The translations under genes were made by a program, and so were the position numbers. A DNA stretch of 58,317 bases from Acidobacteriota bacterium (GTDB taxonomy: Bacteria > Acidobacteriota > Terriglobia > Terriglobales > Acidobacteriaceae): positions 1-58,317 of the forward strand of contig QIAM01000071.1 in the NCBI GenBank assembly GCA_003225555.1, in the 5' to 3' direction. Below, one piece after another: positions 7,330 through 16,415 of this stretch. Below the pieces are notes generated by a model that was not told the DNA's origin, searched no databases, and saw only the letters and a program-made list of their open reading frames with translations. Every line of letters starts with the position of its first letter. Position 1 is the stretch's first letter.

Positions 7330-7755
7330 CTAGTGTGTTGTCTGCCCTTCCCCTCCCTGCTTCACGAACATCACTTCTAGGGTCTTGATCTCGTAGGGCT
7401 TGGTATGGACGTCTACCGTTCCATTTTGCAGCGGTAAACTGCCGGCCGAAACTTCCATCAGGTTCGTCTCTGAGACTGATTCGGCCCCTGGGGGAAGCTG
7501 AATCTTGACGTCGGATTCTTTTCCTGCCCACCCGTAAAAACGCAAGATGAGGGCATTGTGGTCCTCGGCTTTCTTTAAGGCTGTGATCACAACGTTGTCG
7601 GCGTCAGCCTGAAGGAAAGAATGCTCGGGCGAAAACTTGCCTTGATGTTTCCCGACTGGCATCGGCAGACGTTTGTGGTTATAGTCGTGTATCGAGCACT
7701 TTAACAGGGCGCCTACAGCCAGGAGGCACACTGCTCCGCAGAAGTGCAAGAACAC
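7330..7755 (-). pseudogene. C-terminal remnant of a GH38 alpha-mannosidase
   Basis: The frame encodes HDYNHKRLPMPVGKHQGKFS, EHSFLQADADNVVITALKKA, EDHNALILRFYGWAGKESDV and a final beta-sandwich (GTVDVHTKPYEIKTLEVMFV). This is the C-terminal end of glycoside hydrolase family 38 alpha-mannosidases, normally the last tenth of a protein of about 1000 residues. Nothing of the catalytic domain is present on either side; the first ~20 residues (MFLHFCGAVCLLAVGALLKC) do not fit the family and are probably read-through of unrelated sequence. It is a truncated relic left by a deletion. Confidence 0.75.
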
Positions 7756-7893
7756 TTTTGCCGCACGTCCGAGAGGGTGTCAATACCACTGCATGTCACG
7801 TCTACATGCCTGCGCAAGATACGAGGCGAAGGATCATATCGCTACATGTTCCCGCCACTCGGGCAGCAGAAAGACTCTGTTTGAGTTCATCTT

Positions 7894-9753
7894 TTACTTC
7901 TGAGTTTTGCGCAACTGGTCCGCACGAATCTCGGCTTGGTGCGCTTCCGTCGTCTTGCCCAGGCTTGTATAAGCTTGAGACAGGAGTTCGAAGACCTCAA
8001 GAGTCTTCGGGTGCGATTTAGCCAGGATCTCAAGCTGCAAGGCAGCCTGTCCGGATCTGCCTTGGAGAATCCCTGCTCTTGCCAGTGCGAGTTGGGCTTC
8101 GACGCTGTTCGATTCGAGCAGTAGGGCCGCTTCCAATTGGTCCTCGGCGGCCTTCGCGTCTCCTAAGCCCAAGTACACCTGTCCCAGCAACAGGCGAGCC
8201 TGAAAGTGTCCCGGCATCAACTTCAAACTTTTCTCCAGCGCGTCGCGCGCGCCGGGCAGGTCATGGGATTTGTCCAGGGCCTGTCCTTCGTAGAACGCAG
8301 CGGTTGCGTCATCGGGTCGTACTTCAAGCGCGGCTTTCAAATGTTGTGCAGCGGGAGCGTAGTCGCCAGCCTGCAGTTCCAACTCACCGAGTTGGCGCAG
8401 AGCCGTCGGCGATTTGGGATCGAGCCGCAAGACCTTCTCGAGTACTGAACGGGCGTCGGCCGCACGATTGTCTTCTGAAGCGATCATCGCTGTGTGCAGC
8501 AAGTTCTGCTCTTCGATACGATCTTTTGGGTCGGGGAGGGCAGAGGTCGGAGAGTTAAATGGGAATTTCGCCAGGATGCCGCGCAGTTCTTGAGTCCTCG
8601 AACTTTGTGCGTCAAACCTGTTGTCAAGTTCATTGGGATCGCTCTGCAGATTGTAGAGTTCGGGTCGGGGTGCTTCGATGAGCTTGAACCCTTCCGTGCG
8701 CACCGATCGTAGTGGGGCCCACCCAAAACGCAGAGGGTAGTCGGTCTGTCCGAGCACGACCCGCGGCCTCTCCTCGGATCCGGTGAGATAAGGCTTCAAC
8801 GAGAGGCCGTCGAGATTCGCGGTGGAAGGCGCTCTTATCAGATCGAGCACAGTCGGGAGAATGTCGAGGGTACGAACTTGAGCGGCAACCACCTTGCCGG
8901 CACTGGTGCCAGCCGGCAATTTGACGATCAGAGGCACATGGGTCGTCGAGTCGTAAAGAAAGATCCCGTGCGTGTCTTCGTGATGCTCTCCGAGTCCTTC
9001 GCCGTGATCGCCGACGACAACAATGAGAGCATTCTGGTACTCACCATGCTTTTTGAGGTGAGCAACGAACGCTGCCAGAGCTGAGTCTGCATAAGCGACC
9101 TCGCCATCATAGGTTTGATCCTTGTAGCTCTGCGAATAGGGCGCAGGCGGTTCGTACGGGTCGTGGGGGTCGTAGAGGTGCACCCAAACGAAATGGGGCG
9201 GAGTCGGATGTACGGTGAGCCACGCCTCGGCATGTAGCACCACATCCATGCCGCGCCGTTCAACTCTACCCCATCGGGACTTCGTCGTTGGATGCTCCGG
9301 GAAATTGTCGTAGTAGTCGAAGCCGCGGTCCAATCCTGGGGCGAGGCTCTTGCTGTCGAGAATTACAGCCCCAATGAACGCGGCAGTATGGTAGCCCTGT
9401 TGGCGAAGCATTTCCGCCAATGTTGTGTGGTCTGGCGCAAGCGGTACGGCAAAGTCGGTGACGCCGTGGGTGCTGGGCAAAAGCCCGGTGAGGATTGTAG
9501 TGTGCGAAGTATTGGTGATCGGGCTGGGAGTGAATGCTTGCGTGAAGCGCACCCCATCTTTTGCGAGTGCGTCCGATGCGGGCGTTTCAATGTGCTCATA
9601 GCCATAGCAGTGAAGGTGGTCGGCTCGGAGAGTATCGATGGTGACCAGAAAGACATCGGGAGGCGTTGCTTTCTTCTTCGGAAGTTCCGCGCAGATGGCG
9701 CACAAAGACGTCAAGCAGAGGATGAGTGATGTTAGCAATACCTTCACGGTCAC
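7894..9753 (-). CDS. Secreted sulfatase-like (alkaline phosphatase superfamily) TPR protein
   Basis: A 619-residue protein with a signal peptide (residues 1-21, MTVKVLLTSLILCLTSLCAI). The sulfatase-like domain spans about residues 30-400: DVFLVTIDTLRADHLHCYGY carries the first metal-binding Asp, VVVGDHGEGLGEHHEDTHGI carries the DHGE and H motifs. TPR helices fill about residues 420-615. The nucleophile region reads TPSPITNTSHTTILTGLLPS: the Cys/Ser of the sulfatase signature (C/S-x-P-S-R) is replaced, with Thr as the likely nucleophile, so formylglycine cannot form. A phosphatase, phosphotransferase or phosphonate-type reaction in the periplasm is more likely than sulfate release. A protein of the same architecture is encoded at 55228-56934. 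Confidence 0.85.
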   Translation of the reverse strand: MTVKVLLTSLILCLTSLCAICAELPKKKATPPDVFLVTIDTLRADHLHCYGYEHIETPASDALAKDGVRFTQAFTPSPITNTSHTTILTGLLPSTHGVTDFAVPLAPDHTTLAEMLRQQGYHTAAFIGAVILDSKSLAPGLDRGFDYYDNFPEHPTTKSRWGRVERRGMDVVLHAEAWLTVHPTPPHFVWVHLYDPHDPYEPPAPYSQSYKDQTYDGEVAYADSALAAFVAHLKKHGEYQNALIVVVGDHGEGLGEHHEDTHGIFLYDSTTHVPLIVKLPAGTSAGKVVAAQVRTLDILPTVLDLIRAPSTANLDGLSLKPYLTGSEERPRVVLGQTDYPLRFGWAPLRSVRTEGFKLIEAPRPELYNLQSDPNELDNRFDAQSSRTQELRGILAKFPFNSPTSALPDPKDRIEEQNLLHTAMIASEDNRAADARSVLEKVLRLDPKSPTALRQLGELELQAGDYAPAAQHLKAALEVRPDDATAAFYEGQALDKSHDLPGARDALEKSLKLMPGHFQARLLLGQVYLGLGDAKAAEDQLEAALLLESNSVEAQLALARAGILQGRSGQAALQLEILAKSHPKTLEVFELLSQAYTSLGKTTEAHQAEIRADQLRKTQK

Positions 9754-9852
9754 TCAGCGTAGCACAATCGAGTGTTCCGCTGGCGCGGGAGAGACTGTGC
9801 CACCGGCGCCGTAATTTCAGCGCTCATGGCCCTTTGCCAGCGCGTTATATTC

Positions 9853-10527
9853 CTATGCGGGGATCTTGCCTGTGTAGACGGCCATGCCGACTACCGCATC
9901 CACTCCTATGGCATCAAGGTCGTCAACTTCCCGCTGCTCTGTGATGCCACCGGCCGCTAGAAGTCGCCTGGAGGTTGCGCTCCTCACCTTGCGGACGCTC
10001 TCCATTGAGATTCCGCGCATCAATCCTTCCGTGTCGATGTGGGTATAGAGAAAACCTTCACAGAAAGGCTCCAACGCGCTGATCATGTGGGAAGGTGTGA
10101 TTTCGGTTTGCGTACGCCAACCGTCAATTGCAACGCGCCCACCGCGAGAATCGAGAGCGAACACGAGTGGCTCACGGCCCAGAGCATCGGCTAGGCTGCG
10201 CGCGTATTTCGTGTTGATAGTACCGCGGTCGAACAACGCAGAGCCGATAATCACCCGACGGGCACCCGCATGTATGAGTTCTTCGGCGCTAGTGAGCGTA
10301 CGAATTCCGCCGCCGACCTGGCAATTTAGGCGACGTACGATTTGTTGCACGAGCCCCCGGTTGCTTCCCGCGCCTCGGGCGGCATCAAGATCGATTAACT
10401 GTACAAGTGGATACTTCGAGAAGCGATCAATCCAATAGTCGAAGTCTTCAAACTCCAATTCCTTCTTCTCGCCTTGTACTAACTGCACAATTTTGCCGTC
10501 CATGAGATCGATGGAGGGAATCAGCAT
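9853..10527 (-). CDS. hisA: HisA, ProFAR isomerase
   Basis: A 224-residue (beta/alpha)8 barrel, starting at ATG 10527 with GAGG five bases upstream (a GTG at 10533 is possible). [20 protein letters not shown] holds the catalytic Asp, [21 protein letters not shown] and [20 protein letters not shown] the phosphate-binding and second catalytic Asp strands, and [20 protein letters not shown] the C-terminal phosphate site. It catalyses the fourth step of histidine synthesis, opening the ribose of ProFAR to PRFAR. It is the last gene of the his operon and overlaps hisF by seven bases. Confidence 0.92.
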   Translation of the reverse strand: MLIPSIDLMDGKIVQLVQGEKKELEFEDFDYWIDRFSKYPLVQLIDLDAARGAGSNRGLVQQIVRRLNCQVGGGIRTLTSAEELIHAGARRVIIGSALFDRGTINTKYARSLADALGREPLVFALDSRGGRVAIDGWRTQTEITPSHMISALEPFCEGFLYTHIDTEGLMRGISMESVRKVRSATSRRLLAAGGITEQREVDDLDAIGVDAVVGMAVYTGKIPA

Positions 10528-11282
10528 GGCCACCTCATCGGCAAGTTCGCGGCATGCAGTTCTTGTTTCAGATCAGCGATGCTTTGGATTCCGAAATGAA
10601 AAATCGACGCAGCGAGGGCCGCATCGGCAGATCCGTCGCGGAAGACATCGATGAAGTCAGCGGCAGATCCCGCGCCGCCGGATGCGATGACGGGGATCGG
10701 GACCGCTCGGGAGACGAGTCGAACGAGCTCACAATCGAATCCGGAGCGGGTTCCGTCGCGATCCATGGAGGTGAGAAGAATCTCGCCTGCTCCTCGAGAA
10801 GCGGCTTCTTGCGCCCATTGGATGGCATTGCGGCCCGCGGGGACACGTCCACCGGCGACGAAGACCTCGAAGGCTCCATTGGTGCGTCTGGCGTCAATTG
10901 CAACTACAACCGCCTGAGAACCAAAGCGGGCCGCGATCTTGCTAATCAGTTCCGGGTCGCGGACAGCTGCTGAATTGATGGCGATCTTGTCAGCCCCGGC
11001 GTCAAAAACCGCGACAGCGTCGGAGAGTTGGCGAATGCCTCCGCCAACCGTGAATGGAATAAACAGGCAGCGGGCTACACGGCAGACGGCTTCGAGCAAC
11101 ATGCTGCGTCCCTGATGTGTCGCAGAGATATCGAGCAAGACTATTTCGTCCGCGCCGTCGCGGGCATGCGCTCTTGCACACTCTACCGGGTCACCGGCAT
11201 CACGGAGATTCTCGAACCGAACACCCTTCACGACCCGGCCCTCGTCCATGTCGAGACAGGCGATGATGCGCTTGGTCAACAT
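10521..11282 (-). CDS. hisF: HisF, imidazole glycerol phosphate synthase cyclase subunit
   Basis: A 253-residue barrel. [20 protein letters not shown] contains the catalytic Asp11-type residue, [20 protein letters not shown] a phosphate loop, [20 protein letters not shown] the second catalytic Asp (Asp130-type), and [18 protein letters not shown] the C-terminal phosphate site. With HisH it converts PRFAR and glutamine-derived ammonia to imidazole glycerol phosphate and AICAR. ATG 11282 is chosen over the upstream in-frame GTG because it matches the family N-terminus and overlaps the hisH stop. It ends seven bases inside hisA. Confidence 0.94.
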   Translation of the reverse strand: MLTKRIIACLDMDEGRVVKGVRFENLRDAGDPVECARAHARDGADEIVLLDISATHQGRSMLLEAVCRVARCLFIPFTVGGGIRQLSDAVAVFDAGADKIAINSAAVRDPELISKIAARFGSQAVVVAIDARRTNGAFEVFVAGGRVPAGRNAIQWAQEAASRGAGEILLTSMDRDGTRSGFDCELVRLVSRAVPIPVIASGGAGSAADFIDVFRDGSADAALAASIFHFGIQSIADLKQELHAANLPMRWPC

Positions 11283-11875
11283 GGCGGCATCTCGCAAAAG
11301 GCTCTCAAGATGGAGAGTCCGGCCTCTCCTGATTTTTCGGGGTGGAACTGCACTCCGAAGATATTGTCTCGTTCAACGACCGCCGAGAACCTTGGGCCGT
11401 ATGCACTCTCGGCAGTCGTCGAGTCAACCACGGGTGCGTAGAACGAGTGCGTGTAGTAAACGAATGGATGCTCCGTAAGACCGCGCAGCAATCTCGAACT
11501 GGGTTTCGTCGCCAGGCTATTCCAACCAACATGCGGCACCTTCACAGCAGTCGGGAACTTTGCACACACTCCCGGAAGAATTCCTGCTCCAGCGATGTCG
11601 TGAGCCTCCTCACTTCCTTCGAACAGCCATTGCATTCCGAGACAAATGCCGAGAAACGGCTTATGCGAGCGGAGACCGGTCAGCACAGCATTGGCCAGAC
11701 CGGTTTGAGTGAGAGCAGCCAATGCGGAAAAGTGCCCGACGCCGGGCAAAACAATTTTGTCGGCCGCTGCTACCACCTCGGGCTGGGTGGTTACGGAAAC
11801 AGTGAAACCCAGCCACGTGAATGCCTTCTTTACTGAATTGAGGTTGCCCGCACCGTAATCCACGATGGCAATCAT
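11276..11875 (-). CDS. hisH: HisH, imidazole glycerol phosphate synthase glutaminase subunit
   Basis: A 199-residue class I glutamine amidotransferase. [19 protein letters not shown] is the standard N-terminus, [20 protein letters not shown] holds the nucleophile Cys, and [20 protein letters not shown] the His-Glu of the triad. The oxyanion strand [10 protein letters not shown] is present. It supplies ammonia to HisF through the barrel. It overlaps hisF at its end and hisB (4 bases, ATGA type) at its start, which implies translational coupling. Confidence 0.95.
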   Translation of the reverse strand: MIAIVDYGAGNLNSVKKAFTWLGFTVSVTTQPEVVAAADKIVLPGVGHFSALAALTQTGLANAVLTGLRSHKPFLGICLGMQWLFEGSEEAHDIAGAGILPGVCAKFPTAVKVPHVGWNSLATKPSSRLLRGLTEHPFVYYTHSFYAPVVDSTTAESAYGPRFSAVVERDNIFGVQFHPEKSGEAGLSILRAFCEMPPC

Positions 11876-12489
11876 AGAAGTCCTTTGGTGCTTGGCAGCA
11901 TTCGTCCCAAACGATGGTCACGGGAGCAGGCAACGCGCAGGGCGCGGGCGAAGGCCTTGAAGAGCGCTTCGATTTTGTGATGGCTAGAACGTCCGTAGAG
12001 CACACGAGCGTGAATGTTCGCGCGGGCGGCACGGGCAAAGCCCTCGAAGAAATCCGGCACAAGCTCGGCTTGAAGATCGCCAACCCGCGCCACCCGGACT
12101 TTAGTAACGACGACGGCGGCGGAGCGGCCGCTGAAGTCGACTGCGGCAAGACCGAGGGTCTCGTCCATGGGCATGAGAAAGTAGCCGGCACGCAGGATTC
12201 CGCGCCGATCGCCTAACGCACGGTCGAAAGCTTCCCCAAGGGCGATGCCAATGTCTTCTACGGTGTGATGCTGGTCAACGTCGAGGTCGCCTTGAGCTGT
12301 AACTTCAAGGTCGAATCCACCGTGCCGCGTAAAAAGCTCGAGCATGTGATCCAGAAAGCGAATGCCAGTAGAGATTTCATACTTCCCGCGGCCTTCAACG
12401 TTGAGGGTGACGCGAATCTCGGTTTCCGTGGTCTTGCGATGGAGAGTAGCTCGTCTGGGGCGTGACGCTCGGAGGGTTGAGGTTTTCAC
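11872..12489 (-). CDS. hisB: HisB, imidazoleglycerol-phosphate dehydratase
   Basis: A 205-residue monofunctional dehydratase, without the phosphatase domain found in enterobacterial HisB. The two manganese-binding His clusters are intact: [20 protein letters not shown] with [20 protein letters not shown] in the first half, and [20 protein letters not shown] with [20 protein letters not shown] in the second. The histidinol-phosphate phosphatase for the later step is therefore encoded elsewhere. The gene overlaps hisC by four bases upstream and hisH by four bases downstream. Confidence 0.95.
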   Translation of the reverse strand: MKTSTLRASRPRRATLHRKTTETEIRVTLNVEGRGKYEISTGIRFLDHMLELFTRHGGFDLEVTAQGDLDVDQHHTVEDIGIALGEAFDRALGDRRGILRAGYFLMPMDETLGLAAVDFSGRSAAVVVTKVRVARVGDLQAELVPDFFEGFARAARANIHARVLYGRSSHHKIEALFKAFARALRVACSRDHRLGRMLPSTKGLL

Positions 12490-13562
12490 GCCTTCACCTC
12501 GTGGCGAAGATCAAGTTGCTCAACCGCTTCATGCAATGCTGAGACCAGGGCCTTAGTATGGTGGTCCGAACCCACGGTCAGGCGTACGCAGCCGGCACAT
12601 CCGGGGTCGGAGTCACGGTCCCGCACGAGAATTCCGCAAGAACGCAGGGCTTCAACGAAACTCGCATGCGCCTCGCCGATTCGAATGAGAACGAAGTTGG
12701 CGTGACTCGGCCAATAATGCAGACCGAGATTGCCCAGCTTCTGTTGCAGGAGCTCACGGTTCTGCCGCACCTCCGCGGCATAGCACTCTACATATTCCTG
12801 GTCCGCAAGCGCTTCCGGAAGCACCGCTAGCGCGACTGCGTTTACGTTGTACGGAGAGGCAACGCGACGCACCGTGCGCATTTGTTCAGCGGGCCCTGCC
12901 AGGATTCCGCAACGCAAGCCTGCCAGTCCGTAGGCCTTTGAAAAAGTCCTCGCGACAAAGAGGTTGGACGTGCATCCGACTTGATCGATGATCGTTTCTC
13001 CATGAAACTCAAAGTAAGCTTCGTCGACGAGTAACGCCGCATTCGGCGCTGCTCGCGCAATCTGAAGCAGAAGATCGGGGGTCACCGATGCGCCGGTGGG
13101 ATTATTTGGATTTGCCACAGCGATAAATCGAGTGCGCTCGCTGATTCGACTGAGCAGATCCTTCAAGGGGAATGCAAAATCTGTGCCGGCGGGAATCTGG
13201 ACTACGTTTGCCGCTTCCGCAGCGGCGAAGATGCTATACATGGCAAAAGTGGGTACCACGATCAGTGCTTCATCGCCGGACTCCAGAAAGGTAGAACACA
13301 CGAGGTGAATGGCTTCGTCGATGCCGTTGGTGAGCAGAACTTGAGACGGGTTGAGTCCGAGAAACCTTGCAACTTGGACTTCCACCGACTCCCGCTCCGG
13401 ATACGTCGCCAATAGCTCTGCGTCCAGAGCTCGAAGGCGGGCCAGCACGCGGGGCGAGCAGCCGATGGTGCTCTCGTTGAAATCAAGACGCAAGCCTTGG
13501 CGGCCGGCCAAAGGCGGACGGTAAGCATGTAAGTTCCTCACCGCTGCGCGAGGCTCAAGCAT
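12486..13562 (-). CDS. hisC: HisC, histidinol-phosphate aminotransferase
   Basis: A 358-residue PLP-dependent fold-type I aminotransferase. [20 protein letters not shown] is the N-terminal substrate region, [20 protein letters not shown] and [20 protein letters not shown] the cofactor motifs, and [20 protein letters not shown] contains the Schiff-base Lys (SKAYG). A C-terminal Arg region ([20 protein letters not shown]) binds the phosphate. ATG 13562 ([17 protein letters not shown]), with GCGAGG before it, fits the family better than the in-frame codon at 13679, which would lie inside hisD. It overlaps the end of hisD by eight bases. Confidence 0.94.
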   Translation of the reverse strand: MLEPRAAVRNLHAYRPPLAGRQGLRLDFNESTIGCSPRVLARLRALDAELLATYPERESVEVQVARFLGLNPSQVLLTNGIDEAIHLVCSTFLESGDEALIVVPTFAMYSIFAAAEAANVVQIPAGTDFAFPLKDLLSRISERTRFIAVANPNNPTGASVTPDLLLQIARAAPNAALLVDEAYFEFHGETIIDQVGCTSNLFVARTFSKAYGLAGLRCGILAGPAEQMRTVRRVASPYNVNAVALAVLPEALADQEYVECYAAEVRQNRELLQQKLGNLGLHYWPSHANFVLIRIGEAHASFVEALRSCGILVRDRDSDPGCAGCVRLTVGSDHHTKALVSALHEAVEQLDLRHEVKA

Positions 13563-14802
13563 TCGAGCACCTCGCTCGCAGCGACTCTGCGTGTCCGTTG
13601 AGACCTTCGGCCAGTGCCAGGGAAATCGCCGTCGGAGCGATTCGATCAAGGCCTTCTTGACTAACCTGCTGGCAAGCAATTATTCGCACAAAATCGAGCA
13701 CGTTCAGTCCCCCGCGCACGCGGGCCATTCCTCCGGTGGGCAGCACATGATTGGGGCCTGAGACATAGTCTCCCGCGGCCTGCGGCGTGAACTCGTCGAG
13801 AAAGATGGAGCCGGCGTTCTTGACTTTGCCCGCAAGCGCTGCCGGCAGCGTAAGGTGTTCAGGCGCGATGCGATTCGCAGTTTCGACCGCTTCTTCGAGA
13901 CACGTGACCAGAAGGATTGCGCCTCTGCGAGAAAGTGCCTTGGCGGCTATCGAAGTCTTGCGAACACGTCTTTCGATTTCTTTCTTAACTTCCATCGCCA
14001 GCGGCTTCGATGGTGTGACGAAAATGCAAAGCGCGTCGGGATCGTGCTCTGCCTGAGCCACGAGATCGGATGCGATCCACGTGGGATTTCCGTCTTCGCT
14101 GATGACGACCGCTTCCGTTGGCCCGGCGAGGAAGTCAATTGCGCAGTCGAAGGCAACCAACTTCTTCGCCGCAGTCACGTAGCGATTCCCCGGACCAACA
14201 ATTTTGTCCACACGGGGAATCGTCTCCGTTCCGTAGGCGAGCGCCGCAATGGCCTGGGCTCCGCCGACACGATAGAATTCGCGAACACCCAGGAAGCTTG
14301 CGGCAGCAAGGGTTACCTGGCCAGGGCGGGGCGATGCGACACGGATGTGCTTCACTCCTCCAACTTGCGCCGGAATGACCGTCATCAACAACGTGGAGGG
14401 CAGAGGATAGCGGCCACCGGGAACGTAGCAGCCCACGGAATCCAGGGCCCGCACCAGCTGGCCTACGCAGACGCCGGGATTAATTTCTCGGCGCCATTCC
14501 TTTGGCTTCAGCCATTCGCAATAGCGACGAATGTTGGCTGCTGCCTGGATAATTGATTGTTGTACGTCTGCCGGAGTTCGCTCCCATGCCTGGTCGAGCT
14601 CGGCTTCGGGAATGCGTATCGGCGCCTCTCTTTCCAGATCGTCGAACCTCACGGCGTAACGGCGTAGTGCTCGATCATGATTGCGGCGGACATCGTTTAC
14701 GATACGGCGGACTGTGGGTTCAACTTCGGCAAGATCAGTCGTACCGCGCCGCTCAAGTGCCTTCACAAAGCGAGCCTGTTGATGGCCTTGCAAGATGCGC
14801 AT
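13555..14802 (-). CDS. hisD: HisD, histidinol dehydrogenase
   Basis: A 415-residue zinc-dependent NAD enzyme that makes the last two oxidations to histidine. Visible motifs: CYVPGGRYPLPSTLLMTVIP, EFYRVGGAQAIAALAYGTET (NAD loop), DKIVGPGNRYVTAAKKLVAF, DFLAGPTEAVVISEDGN, SDLVAQAEHDPDALCIFVTP (zinc-binding Gln/His), and NRIAPEHLTLPAALAGKVKN with catalytic Glu-His, followed by SGPNHVLPTGGMAR. ATG 14802 overlaps the hisG stop by one base (TGATG); the adjacent upstream GTG is less likely. Confidence 0.95.
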   Translation of the reverse strand: MRILQGHQQARFVKALERRGTTDLAEVEPTVRRIVNDVRRNHDRALRRYAVRFDDLEREAPIRIPEAELDQAWERTPADVQQSIIQAAANIRRYCEWLKPKEWRREINPGVCVGQLVRALDSVGCYVPGGRYPLPSTLLMTVIPAQVGGVKHIRVASPRPGQVTLAAASFLGVREFYRVGGAQAIAALAYGTETIPRVDKIVGPGNRYVTAAKKLVAFDCAIDFLAGPTEAVVISEDGNPTWIASDLVAQAEHDPDALCIFVTPSKPLAMEVKKEIERRVRKTSIAAKALSRRGAILLVTCLEEAVETANRIAPEHLTLPAALAGKVKNAGSIFLDEFTPQAAGDYVSGPNHVLPTGGMARVRGGLNVLDFVRIIACQQVSQEGLDRIAPTAISLALAEGLNGHAESLRARCSNA

Positions 14803-15671
14803 CACATCACCACCTTGTTCAGCGGGTATTCGACGATGCCCTGCGCATTCGCCTGTTTGAGTTTCGGAATCAGCGACCAGGCCATGTGCTCTTCAATCAC
14901 GGTATTGACAGCGACCCACTCGCCATCGGCCAGCGGAGCTACAGTGGGGTTCTTGAGAGATGGCAACACGCCCAGCACGGCGGGCAGATCCGGTTTACGG
15001 ACGTTGAGCATGAGCCCTACGCGTCCCTGCGCAGCCATGGCGCCGCACAGCATGACAGCAAGGTTTTCGATTTTGCGGCGGCGCTCGGGATCCGCCCAGA
15101 CCTGCTTGTTTGCCACCAATTGCGTGTTCGACTCGAGCACGGTTTCAAGAATTCGCAGGTGGTTGGCTCGCAGCGAACTTCCTGTCTCGGTGACTTCGAC
15201 GATGGCATCGGCAAGAAGAGGTGGCTTGACTTCGGTTGCGCCCCAGGAGAACTCGACGCTGACGGAAATGTTCCGGGTCGCGAAGTAGTTGCGGGTGAAA
15301 CTGACTAGTTCGGTCGCAACGATGCGGCCGTCGAGGTCCTCGGGCTTTTGGAAATCAGAATCCTCCGGAACAGCCAGAACCCACTTCACCTTGCCCATGC
15401 TCTGCTTGGCATAGATCAGATTGGTAACGGTGACTACATCGAGCCCACTCTCGAGGACCCAGTCGAGTCCGGTTAAACCGGCATCCAGAGCTCCGTGTTC
15501 GACGTAGCGCGCCATTTCCTGAGCACGGATGAGGAGACACTCGATTTCCGGATCATCGGTCGCAGCGAAATATGAGCGGGCACTGGTGTAAACGCGCAGG
15601 CCGGCTCGGCCAAAGAGACTCAGAGTTGCTTCCTGCAGACTTCCTTTCGGAATACCCAGGCGCAGTTTCAT
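14802..15671 (-). CDS. hisG: HisG, ATP phosphoribosyltransferase (long form)
   Basis: A 289-residue enzyme of the long, self-contained HisG type: an N-terminal two-lobe catalytic part ([67 protein letters not shown] with the PRPP loop) and a C-terminal ACT-like regulatory domain (about residues 215-289, [20 protein letters not shown]). The long form is feedback inhibited by histidine and needs no HisZ. It makes phosphoribosyl-ATP, the first step of the pathway. ATG 15671 is inside the hisI stop overlap (4 bases); an upstream in-frame extension overlaps hisI and has no family match. Confidence 0.95.
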   Translation of the reverse strand: MKLRLGIPKGSLQEATLSLFGRAGLRVYTSARSYFAATDDPEIECLLIRAQEMARYVEHGALDAGLTGLDWVLESGLDVVTVTNLIYAKQSMGKVKWVLAVPEDSDFQKPEDLDGRIVATELVSFTRNYFATRNISVSVEFSWGATEVKPPLLADAIVEVTETGSSLRANHLRILETVLESNTQLVANKQVWADPERRRKIENLAVMLCGAMAAQGRVGLMLNVRKPDLPAVLGVLPSLKNPTVAPLADGEWVAVNTVIEEHMAWSLIPKLKQANAQGIVEYPLNKVVM

Positions 15672-16024
15672 GACAATGCATCCATTTCCAGAGCGAGAGC
15701 CGCTGCGAGTTCGAGTTTTTTGGTGAAGCAGGAGCGCGAACCCGTATGACAGACCTTGCCCTCTCCTAAAACACGCACCCGCATCAGCACTGTGTCGCGA
15801 TCGCAGTCGGCCCAGGCGCTGACGATTTGCAGCCGATTGCCGGAGGTTTCTCCCTTGGTCCACAAGGTTTGCCGGGTTCGACTGTAGAAAGTGACGAAGC
15901 CCGTGCTCAGGCTGAGGTCCAGCGCTTCGCGGTTCATGAACCCGAGCATCAGCAATTCACCGGTAGAAGCGTCCTGAATCACGGCTGGTGCCAGTCCTTG
16001 CATTTTTTCGAAGTTGATTTCCAT
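15668..16024 (-). CDS. hisI: HisI, phosphoribosyl-AMP cyclohydrolase
   Basis: A 118-residue monofunctional cyclohydrolase. [60 protein letters not shown] and [10 protein letters not shown] contain the Mg/Zn-binding Asp and Cys residues of the family (DCDxD, CHTGxxSCF). No HisE pyrophosphohydrolase domain follows, and no hisE gene is present in the window, although HisE acts between HisG and HisI. It is the first structural gene of the operon, beginning about 110 bases after the leader peptide stop. ATG 16024 is used; a TTG at 16063 lies in the terminator and is unlikely. Confidence 0.93.
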   Translation of the reverse strand: MEINFEKMQGLAPAVIQDASTGELLMLGFMNREALDLSLSTGFVTFYSRTRQTLWTKGETSGNRLQIVSAWADCDRDTVLMRVRVLGEGKVCHTGSRSCFTKKLELAAALALEMDALS

Positions 16025-16061
16025 GTAGTTCACGACTTTCAAGGTGCGTCTTGATTTCGCC

Positions 16062-16101
16062 AAAAATAAAAACCCGCTGATGCGAGGTTCGCGTCAGCGG
16101 G
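16062..16101 (-). terminator. his operon attenuator terminator
   Basis: On the minus strand, CCCGCTGACGCG (16101-16090) pairs with CGCATCAGCGGG (16084-16073) around a five-base loop, a 12-bp stem with one G·T pair. It is followed at once by TTTTTATTTTT (16072-16062), so it is a strong intrinsic terminator. It lies 31 bases after the stop of the His-rich leader peptide and 38 bases before hisI, exactly where an attenuator should be. Confidence 0.9.
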
Positions 16102-16155
16102 CTTTGGATTTCCTATGAGTGCCTCTAGGCTGTTATCCGCTCTCCTCCGCCGACA
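16092..16155 (-). promoter_or_regulatory. Possible antiterminator pairing of his attenuator
   Basis: Transcript segment UGUCGGCGG (16155-16147, inside the leader just after the His run) can form nine pairs with CCGCUGACG (16100-16092), which is the 5' arm of the terminator. Two of the nine are G·U pairs. A ribosome stalled on the His codons at 16192-16166 would leave this segment free and so block the terminator; a ribosome that reached the stop codon would cover it. The pairing is seen in the sequence; the mechanism is inferred from known his attenuators. Confidence 0.65.
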
Positions 16156-16255
16156 CGCTCATCGCGTGGTGATGATGGTGGCGGTGATGGTGCACGAGAC
16201 TCATTGCACGGGTGATGCTATCTGCAGCGGCGGTCGCAGTCAATGGCTTCTTCAT
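16133..16255 (-). CDS. hisL: His operon leader peptide (HHHRHHHHH)
   Basis: A 40-residue frame from ATG 16255 to TAA 16133. After MKKPLTATAAADSITRAMSL comes V and then HHHRHHHHH (16192-16166), eight His codons in nine, then AMSVSAEESG. ATG 16204 could also start a 23-residue version that keeps the His run. A weak GGGG precedes ATG 16255. Directly downstream lies an intrinsic terminator and then hisI. A run of His codons in a small frame before the his genes is the signature of translation-coupled attenuation, as known in enterobacteria; the peptide itself needs no function. The operon promoter should lie in 16256-16415; no confident -35/-10 pair was found. Confidence 0.85.
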   Translation of the reverse strand: MKKPLTATAAADSITRAMSLVHHHRHHHHHAMSVSAEESG

Positions 16256-16415
16256 CGTTAGCCCCGCGCGGCCAAGGACATCGAGATGGAGAAGCGATCC
16301 CCACCTCTTGTTGGTGTTTGCAAAACAGTTCTGAACAAATAACTTACGTCGCCAGGAAATTGGTGAAGCATCGAAAATTTGAATCCTGCCTATCAATTCT
16401 TTGCGGCTCAATGGG

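Noticed and set aside
16166..16192. Short-period GTG/ATG repeat resembling a simple-sequence tract
   Set aside because: On the minus strand it is the His codon run of the leader peptide, which explains it fully.
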